A stretch of 13,658 nucleotides of DNA from Magnetococcales bacterium (GTDB lineage Bacteria > Pseudomonadota > Magnetococcia > Magnetococcales > Magnetaquicoccaceae). A program made the translations under genes and the position numbers. Each line of letters begins with the position of its first letter. Position 1 is the stretch's first letter. Below, piece by piece: positions 1-6,448 of the stretch. A model generated the notes under the pieces. The model did no database searches, was not told where the DNA came from, and was given only the letters and a program-made list of their open reading frames with translations. The DNA lies in contig JADGCE010000068.1 in the NCBI GenBank assembly GCA_015229095.1, positions 1 to 13,658 on the forward strand, written 5' to 3'.

Positions 1-1071
1 CTCTAAAGGAAAGCGTTGCAGAATAAGGGTTTGGCATCGGCCAATATCCGGCTCCATGGTGGGCCATTGGTGGAGCAGGGTTGACAACGCCGCCGCCAGA
101 GCCGGTGCATCTCCGGCGGGATAGAGATAACGGGGATCTTCGATCACCTGTTCGATGATGCCCGTGCGACTGGAGAGCAACGGTACGCCGCTGGCCAACA
201 CCTCGATGGCGGCCATGCCGAAGCTCTCCCGGCGGGAGGGATTGATGACCAGCTCATACTGCCGTACCAGGGCGTGAAAATCGTTGACCCGACCCAAAAA
301 ACGGACCGTGCAGCGGGAGAGACGCCGCAGATCCAGATCGTTGCGGTTGGGGGAGGGGGGATCGCCGGTAAAATCCACCGCCATGGTGCGGAGGATGCCC
401 TGCTCTTCCAGCATGGCCAGGGCGGTGACCAGATCGGCCCAGCCTTTGTGGGGTTGAGGGGAACCGATGATCAGCAGCCGGTCGGGGGGCTGCTGCCGCC
501 GTGGCAGGGGGGGCTGCACCTCCTGGGGCAGGATGCCATCATGCAGGGTATGGATGGTGCGTGCCGGATCCCAGCCGGCTACCCGATCCCGCAGCACCTG
601 GCCGATGGCGGCGATCCACTGGCAGCGCGGGGCTTGATATTTGAAATAATCTTCCTGTCGCATGCCGGAGTCGCGGAGCAGGAGGGCGGCAGGCACCCTC
701 AGGCGTCGGGACAACGCCACAGTCAAGAGCCCCTCCTGGTGGTCGTTGCCCTGTACCAACAGGGGGCGCAGGGTGGCCTGTTCCAGACGGGCAGCCACCT
801 CTCTGGCAAACAGCCTGTTTTGCCAGAGACGGCCGCTCAGGGAGCGGGAGTTGGGAAAGGGATGGATCAGAACGGGAATCCCCTCCTGTTGGCAGGCTTC
901 CACCAGCCAGCCTGGTTTGGAGGTGACCAGAACGGATGGCCAGCGTTTTTGTGTCTGCACCAACAGACGCCACAGACAGGTTTGCGCCCCGGCCTTGTGG
1001 GGACGGTTTTGCAGGCACACCACAACGCCTGTATCGGCAGTCGGGGGAGGTGTGGTGGCGGTCGGGGTCAC
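1..1071 (-). CDS. GT4-family glycosyltransferase, C-terminus cut by window edge
   Basis: Partial gene: 357 codons are visible and the frame is still open at base 1. The product should transfer a sugar from a nucleotide-sugar donor to a glycan or lipid acceptor on the inner face of the membrane. The C-terminal Rossmann half is clear. It holds RLLIIGSPQPHKGW, a segment ending FLGRVNDFHALVRQYELVIN, then PSRRESFGMAAIEVLASG, which carries the E-x7-E donor-binding motif of GT4 enzymes. The N-terminal half reads VVVCLQNRPHKAGAQTCLWRLL, a typical first strand and acceptor loop. No ATG lies near the N-terminus, so I chose the GTG at 1069-1071, which has AAGG (CCTT at 1082-1085 on the plus strand) 10 nt upstream. 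An in-frame TGA lies a little further upstream. It is the last visible gene of the minus-strand glycan operon, 78 bp after the radical SAM gene. The sugar and acceptor cannot be told. Confidence 0.88.
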   Translation of the reverse strand, partial: MTPTATTPPPTADTGVVVCLQNRPHKAGAQTCLWRLLVQTQKRWPSVLVTSKPGWLVEACQQEGIPVLIHPFPNSRSLSGRLWQNRLFAREVAARLEQATLRPLLVQGNDHQEGLLTVALSRRLRVPAALLLRDSGMRQEDYFKYQAPRCQWIAAIGQVLRDRVAGWDPARTIHTLHDGILPQEVQPPLPRRQQPPDRLLIIGSPQPHKGWADLVTALAMLEEQGILRTMAVDFTGDPPSPNRNDLDLRRLSRCTVRFLGRVNDFHALVRQYELVINPSRRESFGMAAIEVLASGVPLLSSRTGIIEQVIEDPRYLYPAGDAPALAAALSTLLHQWPTMEPDIGRCQTLILQRFPLE

Positions 1072-1110
1072 GTGTGTCAGGCCTTGTTTTCAGCTGGAGG
1101 GGTTTGGCCC

Positions 1111-1142
1111 GTGCGGCGGGGGGAGCACCCCCCGCGTGGCAC
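1111..1142 (-). other. Strong intercistronic hairpin
   Basis: A perfect 8-bp inverted repeat lies between the radical SAM gene and the downstream GT4 gene. The arms are GCGGGGGG (1116-1123) and CCCCCCGC (1128-1135) around the loop AGCA. Outer GTGC (1111-1114) can also pair with GCAC (1139-1142). No T-run follows in the direction of transcription, so it is not a standard intrinsic terminator. It could stabilise the upstream message end or reduce read-through into the GT4 gene; that role is inference. Confidence 0.5.
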
Positions 1143-1149
1143 GCGCATT

Positions 1150-2685
1150 TTATACCCCAGGCGGGGAACCTGATACAAGATCGCCTGTTTTTTTGAGACG
1201 TTTGAGAAGCATATCCCTGGGCTTCATACCTTTCAGGCCAAAAGCCAGATAGAGCGTGTTCAACAGGGAACGCAGCCCCATGCCCCGCGCCACCGCCAAT
1301 CCGGATATCATATAGTAAAAGGCGCGTCCGGTAGGAAAATAGCGATACCATTTTTTGTGGAACAGATATTTGACCAGTTTACCGGGCAACAGGGGGATCA
1401 GGCGGAACAATACCGCAAAACGAACCTGTTCATCGGATTTGGCCGCATCGATGATGGTGCCGCGATAGCTTTGCTCCCCCACCATCTCGTTGCGCATGAT
1501 CCGCTCATAGTGCTCCTGACACAAAATGCCTTGTTGCAGGGCGTAGGAGGTGATGGCTGAATCGGGGAAATAGTTCAGGAAAAAGATCATCAATGAATCC
1601 ACCTTGTTGTCGATGTAAAAGTCCAACGAGAGGCGGATGTCCTCATGGGTTTCCCCCGGCAGGTTGAAAATATGATCCAGAGAACAGCGTACCCCCTCTG
1701 CGCGCAGACACTCAATCGCGCGCAACACACGGGCTGTCGGTTCAGGACGGGACAAAACCCGGCTCTTGTACTCGGCATTGGCCGTCTGAAACCCCATCAA
1801 CACCCCCTGACATCCCGAAACCGCCAACTCACGGGCGATCGCCGGGGTGACTGTGGCGGGAAAGGCCAGGCAATAGAAGGGCAGTCCGATCTCCTGCCGA
1901 TAGGCTGCCAAAAACTCTGATATCCATTTAAAATTGTTTATAAAAAAATCATCGTAGAAAAAAATTTCCCTGAACGGGCCCTCTTTCAGCACGCTTTTTA
2001 TTTCGGTGATGACCGATTCCACGCTGCGTTTGCGCACCAATCGCGCATTGTCCTGCACCACCATTCTGGAATTGGAACCGGCGGAGCAATAACTGCATTT
2101 CATGGCACAGCCACGGCTGGTGATCACATACAGGGCATGGGAGTGGTTGGGATAGAGGAGGTGGTCACGGATGGGCAAGGTGTCCAAATTGTCCAGATAA
2201 CTGCGCATGGGTGTCTGGATCATCTGACCCTCGCTGCCCCGATACACCACATTGGGCAACTGCTGATAGTGACCCGACACGAGCCCCTGCACCAATGCTT
2301 CGATGACCGGTTCTGCCTCGCCACGGAAAAGCAGATCGCAGGCGGTATCAGGCACAAACAGATCCGGTCGCAGGGTGGGCAATACCCCCCCCACCAGCAT
2401 GGGCGGACCTCCCAGGGATCGCAAGGTTGCGGCGAGTTGTTTGTAAAATTGAAAATTGGGTGACCAGACCGAGAAGGCCACCAGATCCGGTTGACGGCCC
2501 AGAATGCCCTTGGCAATCTCTTGAAAATCAAAATATTTTTCCGGGTGGGTGTAGATGGAGGCATCGGCGCTCTTTGAAAAGATAAAAGTTTTCAGCTCTA
2601 CCTGATGGCCCTTTTCCTTCAGGATTGCGGAGAGGTATGAGACCCCGAAATTCAGAATGAAATTGTCAACAAAGAGTATTTTCAT
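1150..2685 (-). CDS. B12-binding-type radical SAM protein
   Basis: 511 residues. The first ~140 residues resemble the cobalamin-binding Rossmann domain of BchE-like radical SAM enzymes. They open MKILFVDNFILNFGVSYLSA, then show LVGGVLPTLRPDLF and FRGEAEPVIEAL at the places where such proteins carry GGPHPT and GEGE. No DxHxxG cobalamin-ligand motif is seen, so B12 may bind base-off or not at all. The radical SAM core follows with the cluster motif C193-AMK-C197-SY-C200 (CxxxCxxC). It continues with a FFYDDFF strand, the GVLMGFQTANAEY segment and FNLPGETHEDI. About 120 C-terminal residues are basic and partly hydrophobic and were not recognised. Start: ATG with GGAG (CTCC at 2695-2698 on the plus strand) 9 nt upstream. 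It sits between the polytopic membrane protein (123 bp upstream) and a GT4 gene, so its substrate may be a lipid or glycan. Known relatives methylate, cyclise or rearrange unactivated carbons; the reaction here is unknown. Confidence 0.9.
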   Translation of the reverse strand: MKILFVDNFILNFGVSYLSAILKEKGHQVELKTFIFSKSADASIYTHPEKYFDFQEIAKGILGRQPDLVAFSVWSPNFQFYKQLAATLRSLGGPPMLVGGVLPTLRPDLFVPDTACDLLFRGEAEPVIEALVQGLVSGHYQQLPNVVYRGSEGQMIQTPMRSYLDNLDTLPIRDHLLYPNHSHALYVITSRGCAMKCSYCSAGSNSRMVVQDNARLVRKRSVESVITEIKSVLKEGPFREIFFYDDFFINNFKWISEFLAAYRQEIGLPFYCLAFPATVTPAIARELAVSGCQGVLMGFQTANAEYKSRVLSRPEPTARVLRAIECLRAEGVRCSLDHIFNLPGETHEDIRLSLDFYIDNKVDSLMIFFLNYFPDSAITSYALQQGILCQEHYERIMRNEMVGEQSYRGTIIDAAKSDEQVRFAVLFRLIPLLPGKLVKYLFHKKWYRYFPTGRAFYYMISGLAVARGMGLRSLLNTLYLAFGLKGMKPRDMLLKRLKKTGDLVSGSPPGV

Positions 2686-2808
2686 AGCAGGTTGCTCCGA
2701 ATAAAGGATGCCATTCCCGACAGGTTGCCCGTCAAACCCGACCCTTTTGGGAACCGGTTGTTGACCCCTCTGCTTTCCCCATGGGCAGGGGTGTGGCGTG
2801 CGAGAGGG

Positions 2809-4722
2809 TCATTCATGGTCAGGGCTGACTGGAATGGCATACAGGGTGACACCGCACCAGGTTTGCAGGGGTTGCAGTTTGAGTTGCCAACGCTCATCGG
2901 CAAGAATCTGTGTGATGCCATGGGGCATGGCCTCCTCTCGCCAACGGTGCGGCTCCATGGATTGCCAGCATGTTTGCAGGGATTCCGGAAACCCCTCCTT
3001 GCCCGTCTCGTCACCACACATGAAGGCTTTGTTGAATGCTTTGGCCTTTGAGAGGGAAGCCGGGCTGTAGGGATGTCCTCCGACAGGCAGAGTATGGGAA
3101 CATTGCCGTGTGCTGTACAGTACGGTCTTGTTGATGCCGGCCCGGGATCCGGTTCCCGGTCCCATCACCAGCCCCCCGGCACTCTCTGCCATCCGCTTTT
3201 GAAAGGCCGGCCAATCCTGTTGGCATTCCCGCTTGATGTGGCGATGGTAGCGGTGATAGGCCCACTCATCCACGATCTGGGCAGGACGAAACGCGATGAT
3301 GGCCCGTACCGTGAAGGAGAGCAGGACAACGCCCAACAGCCATTTGTCTGCGGCGTGCAGGGACCAATGGAGCGGAGGAAACCGACGCCCCCCTCCCAAA
3401 GGGAGCCGTTCCATGCGTGTACTCAGCAGCACACTCAGGAAAAAGAGCAGCAGCACCCCCTCCATGGCGACGCTGGCGGCGGGCAGATTGGGAAAGAGGG
3501 CGCAGTCAAAGCAGGGTGTTATGGGCAGATGTCTGCGGTAGATGGCGGAACCGAGGGTGATGAGCGCCAGAAAGAGCATGGCAAACCGGGCCATGGGGTT
3601 GCCCTCCAACCAGACGAGACGGGTCAGCAGGGAGACGATCAAGATGATATTGACCACCGTGTTGAGGTTCAACCATCGATTGTACAGGAGCAGATCGATC
3701 TGCCATGGGAGTTGCGAGGCGAACAGTTCGTGACCGACGCGCACCGCCACCAGCACTCCGGTGAAGATCCAGAGTGCCTGGAGCAGGATGCGACCATTGC
3801 CCTGGATCAGTGGCCGGGTGCGTCGCACGGAAAACCAGGAGAGCAGTGCCAAGGTGATTTCCGGCAGGAAAAAAAAGAGGGCATGGCGGATGGGGGTCGG
3901 GGAGTTCCCAATCATCTGGTGATGGTTGCCCACCTTGAGCCCCTCGCGCCACGCCTGTACCACGGTTTCGATCGCCTGTGCCGGCACAGATTCCGTGGGT
4001 GGCATGACCCACAGACGGTGGGCGGCATAGGAGATCGCGAAGAGGAGCAGACCCGCCAGCAGAGCGGTGAGGTTTTCCCTGGTGAGGAGCGGTTCGTTGC
4101 GCAGCCACAGGACCAGAAAGACCAGGCACCAGACGGCCAGGGCCCAGGTGGGGTGAATGGCGGGGGCCAGTCCCGTCAGGAACAGGGCACTGCCTTTGAA
4201 CCCCAGGGCTGTCCTGGCCAGGGTGAGCAGGGCATAAAACATGGCAACGATGCCAAAAATGGAGAGATCGGCGGGATAGAGAACGGCATAAAAATGGTCT
4301 GGCACCAACCGCACGGTCAGCATGGCCAGTGGCAGGAGCAGGGCCAGCAGAGGCATGCGGGAGAGGGTCAAGGTGGCCATGCCGACGGCACTGAAGGCCA
4401 ACGCGGTAAAAATGGCGGAAGAGAGAACGTTCAAGCTCCACTCATCCACCCCTGCCTTGAGCAGCAGGGCGGGAATTTGGGCGATCAGAGTGTAGGTGGA
4501 GCCGTTCAGCAGATAGGTGACCGAATCGGTGGGGCAGTGGGTGATGCCGCTGATCAACTGGGCGAAATATTGATTGTACAACCAGCGTGGCTCAATGCAG
4601 GCGCCATAAAACAGGCCCAGGGCAAACAGGAGGCGAAAGAGGCGGGTGGCCACCACCGTGTCTGTTGTGTCGTGACTGCCCAGAGAGAGCCAACCGGCCA
4701 AAAGGTGAACAGGTTTGATCAC
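2809..4722 (-). CDS. Polytopic membrane protein of unknown family in glycan operon
   Basis: 637 residues with about 11-12 predicted membrane segments between residues 27 and 480, for example near 27-43, 97-118, 122-140, 152-172, 176-206, 219-240, 282-299, 312-330, 355-371, 380-395, 416-435 and 459-478. About 155 residues of a soluble, His/Cys/Arg-containing tail follow. I do not recognise the family. An AIHPTWALAVW motif falls inside a membrane segment, and loops hold YPADLS and SQLPWQIDLLLYNRW. Start: GTG at 4720-4722, with a GAGAG purine stretch about 10 nt upstream and no in-frame ATG near it. It begins 57 bp after the GtrB-like gene, so the two are probably co-transcribed. In GtrABC-type cassettes a polytopic GtrC uses the lipid-linked sugar made by GtrB; a similar GT-C-type transferase role is plausible here but is only inferred from context. 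A flippase or polymerase role is also possible. Confidence 0.85.
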   Translation of the reverse strand: MIKPVHLLAGWLSLGSHDTTDTVVATRLFRLLFALGLFYGACIEPRWLYNQYFAQLISGITHCPTDSVTYLLNGSTYTLIAQIPALLLKAGVDEWSLNVLSSAIFTALAFSAVGMATLTLSRMPLLALLLPLAMLTVRLVPDHFYAVLYPADLSIFGIVAMFYALLTLARTALGFKGSALFLTGLAPAIHPTWALAVWCLVFLVLWLRNEPLLTRENLTALLAGLLLFAISYAAHRLWVMPPTESVPAQAIETVVQAWREGLKVGNHHQMIGNSPTPIRHALFFFLPEITLALLSWFSVRRTRPLIQGNGRILLQALWIFTGVLVAVRVGHELFASQLPWQIDLLLYNRWLNLNTVVNIILIVSLLTRLVWLEGNPMARFAMLFLALITLGSAIYRRHLPITPCFDCALFPNLPAASVAMEGVLLLFFLSVLLSTRMERLPLGGGRRFPPLHWSLHAADKWLLGVVLLSFTVRAIIAFRPAQIVDEWAYHRYHRHIKRECQQDWPAFQKRMAESAGGLVMGPGTGSRAGINKTVLYSTRQCSHTLPVGGHPYSPASLSKAKAFNKAFMCGDETGKEGFPESLQTCWQSMEPHRWREEAMPHGITQILADERWQLKLQPLQTWCGVTLYAIPVSPDHE

Positions 4723-4779
4723 TGTGCGTGGCTCTCTTAACCGTGTTTGGGAAAACCGTGGGTGGCGATGGGGCGTCGG

Positions 4780-5775
4780 TTATGGGTAATCCTGCAATCT
4801 CTGAGCGCGGAAATCCCGGATCTCCTTGCCCTCCAGGCCGATTGCGGTATTGACGATGAAACGGGGACGGTTTTTGACCGCTTTGAATATTTTGCCCACG
4901 TAGACACCCAGGATGCCGACGGTGAACAGATTGAGACCGCCCAGGAGGAGTTGTGCCACCATGACCGCTGTCCAACCTGGCAGGTTCCAGCCGATTGCTT
5001 TGGTAAAAAGCACCACCGCAATGTAGCTCAACGAGAGCAGGGAGACCACCAGACCCACAATCAGGGCAAGGTAGAGTGGAGCCGTAGAGAAGGAGAGCAG
5101 TCCGTTGATAAAAACCTGAGCAGGTGCAAGGCTGCGCAACAGCGGTCTCTGGCCTGCGCCGGAAAATCTCGGTTCTCTCACATAGAAAACATAACGCTGG
5201 TCGAAGCCGATCCAGTGGATCAGGCCGCGCATGTAGGGGTCCACTTCGTCGAGAACGATCAAACGGTCCACGATATGCCGTCGCAATAATTTAAAGTCGC
5301 CCGTATTTTCGGGCATCTCCACCTCTGAGGCGGCATTGATGGCCCGGTAGGCCAAGCGGGTAACCCACATTTTGGCCGCCGATTCACCCCGCCGCTCGGT
5401 GCGCCGGGTATGGACGATGTCCGCGCCATCCCGCCATTGTTCAAGCATTTTCGGAATGAGTTCCGGGGGATCCTGCAGATCGCAATCCAGATAGATGACA
5501 GCGGCCCCGGAAGAGGCGATCATGCCGGCCAGCATGCACTCGTACACGCCGAATCGTCGGGACATGTTGACAATTTTGATGCGTGGATCCGCCGCATGGT
5601 ATTGCTGCAAAATTTCCAGGGAGCGATCGGTGGAATCGTCGTTGACGAATATCATCTCGAATGTTTCGGGTTCCTGTTCCAGCACGCCGCACACGCGACG
5701 GATCAACTCGCCGATGTTGTCCGCTTCATTGCGGAAAGAGATAATGACCGAGATCATTTCGCGCGGGTTGGTCAT
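4780..5775 (-). CDS. GtrB/DPM1-like polyprenyl-phosphate glycosyltransferase (GT2)
   Basis: 331 residues, the usual length for GtrB/ArnC-like enzymes. They transfer a sugar from a nucleotide donor to undecaprenyl phosphate on the cytoplasmic face. The GT2 fold is clear: ISVIISFRNEADN at 8-20, FVNDDSTD at 43-50, and the DxD-type metal site YLDCDLQDPPE with D97 and D99. The family signatures TGDFKLLRR (158-166) and YMRGLIHWIGF (181-191) follow, with EPRFSG at 201-206 matching the conserved PRFAG. Two membrane helices lie at about 231-256 and 268-292, ending in GILGVYVGKIF as in relatives. Start: ATG with GGAG 5 nt upstream. It is the first gene of the minus-strand operon, so its promoter should lie in the region to its right. 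No GtrA-like flippase is visible in the window. The transferred sugar is not predictable. Confidence 0.93.
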   Translation of the reverse strand: MTNPREMISVIISFRNEADNIGELIRRVCGVLEQEPETFEMIFVNDDSTDRSLEILQQYHAADPRIKIVNMSRRFGVYECMLAGMIASSGAAVIYLDCDLQDPPELIPKMLEQWRDGADIVHTRRTERRGESAAKMWVTRLAYRAINAASEVEMPENTGDFKLLRRHIVDRLIVLDEVDPYMRGLIHWIGFDQRYVFYVREPRFSGAGQRPLLRSLAPAQVFINGLLSFSTAPLYLALIVGLVVSLLSLSYIAVVLFTKAIGWNLPGWTAVMVAQLLLGGLNLFTVGILGVYVGKIFKAVKNRPRFIVNTAIGLEGKEIRDFRAQRLQDYP

Positions 5776-6137
5776 GGGTGCTCCACCTCAACAAGACAAC
5801 GGCATTCCGACGGACAGGCAAAAACCTCTGGCGAACGGCACTCAAGATCGGCTGGCAGAAACGGGGGCCAAAGCGACCTCCTCCCGGGTGGAGGGGTTCG
5901 GGCAATTTCTCATGGATAATCAAGGAGCCCCCCAGAGCGGCTGTCGCCAGCCTACTCACTCCCCTCTTCAGTTGTCAAGGGTTTGTCGGGAGCGGCCCAC
6001 GGGCAGGTGGTGCGTGGTTGCGGCCTTTCTGGATTGGGCGCGATATTTGCTTGAATCCCTGCATGCCACGCCGGGCATGCTGCCCGGCCCGTGGGCTCTT
6101 TAGGAAGAAACGGCTATTATACAAGGAGTTTTTGCAA
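5776..6137. other. 362-bp non-coding divergent promoter region
   Basis: This stretch lies between the start codons of the minus-strand GtrB-like gene and plus-strand gapR, so it should carry both promoters. No coding sequence in either strand is convincing. I could not find a clean -35/-10 pair. TTGTCA at 5972-5977 resembles a -35 box but has no matching -10 box 16-18 nt downstream. A palindrome lies at 6061-6080. CCTCC and GGAGG flank CCCGGG near 5877-5894. Nothing else is recognised. Confidence 0.6.
6061..6080. repeat. Inverted repeat upstream of gapR
   Basis: Arms GCATGCC (6061-6067) and GGCATGC (6074-6080) are perfect 7-bp complements around a 6-nt spacer. The centre of the repeat lies about 67 bp before the gapR start codon. 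It could be an operator for a dimeric regulator or a 5'-leader hairpin. There is no T-run, so it is not a terminator. Confidence 0.45.
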
Positions 6138-6434
6138 ATGGAAAACTTGGCAACCGCCCCGTTGCGCGGGCAGCCCGTGGAGAGTGCAGCCATCGCCGGG
6201 GAGCTGTTGAGTCAATTGGTTGACCGTATCGAAAGCCTCGAAGAGGAGAGAGCGGAACTCGGCCAGGATATCCGGGATATCTACCTGGAGGCGAAGGGCA
6301 ACGGTTTTGACCCGAAAATCATGCGGCAGATTGTCTCGTTGCGCAAAAAAGATCGTCATGAGATGGACGAGGAGGAGACCCTGCTGCAGATCTACAAGCA
6401 GGCCCTGGGTATGACATCCGCCACCCTCCAGTAG
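6138..6434 (+). CDS. gapR: GapR nucleoid-associated protein (DUF2312)
   Basis: 98 residues, close to the ~90 of Caulobacter GapR. GapR clamps onto AT-rich, overtwisted DNA ahead of forks and transcription and stimulates topoisomerases; it is essential or nearly so in Caulobacter. The diagnostic stretch is present: a coiled-coil helix LVDRIESLEEERAELGQDI, then DIYLEAKGNGFDPKIMRQIV and SLRKKDRHEMDEEE, ending in LQIYKQALGM. The EAKGNGFD turn and the basic LRKKDR helix that touches DNA are both intact. The first ~20 residues (MENLATAPLRGQPVESAAIA) are a short variable tail. The ATG at 6138 is preferred over longer in-frame openings because AAGGAG (6123-6128) lies 9 nt before it and family similarity begins just after it. 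The uracil-DNA glycosylase gene follows 14 bp downstream, so the pair is probably one transcript. Confidence 0.95.
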   Translation: MENLATAPLRGQPVESAAIAGELLSQLVDRIESLEEERAELGQDIRDIYLEAKGNGFDPKIMRQIVSLRKKDRHEMDEEETLLQIYKQALGMTSATLQ

Positions 6435-6448
6435 GGAGGGGCTGCACC

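Noticed and set aside
274..1173. Plus-strand 299-codon frame
   Set aside because: It is antisense to the GT4 gene, whose minus-strand frame has the E-x7-E motif and an unbroken 357-codon reading.
3073..4740. Long plus-strand open frame of about 555 codons
   Set aside because: It is antisense to the polytopic membrane protein, rich in Gln, Gly and His as expected from reversed hydrophobic codons, and shows no domain.
6115..6120. TATTAT as a -10 box for gapR
   Set aside because: Transcription would then start inside or after the ribosome binding site at 6123-6128, and no -35 box lies at the right distance.
5778..6137. In-frame upstream extension of gapR adding 120 residues
   Set aside because: Family similarity and the AAGGAG site both place the start at 6138. 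The extension is Arg/Trp/Pro-rich without homology.
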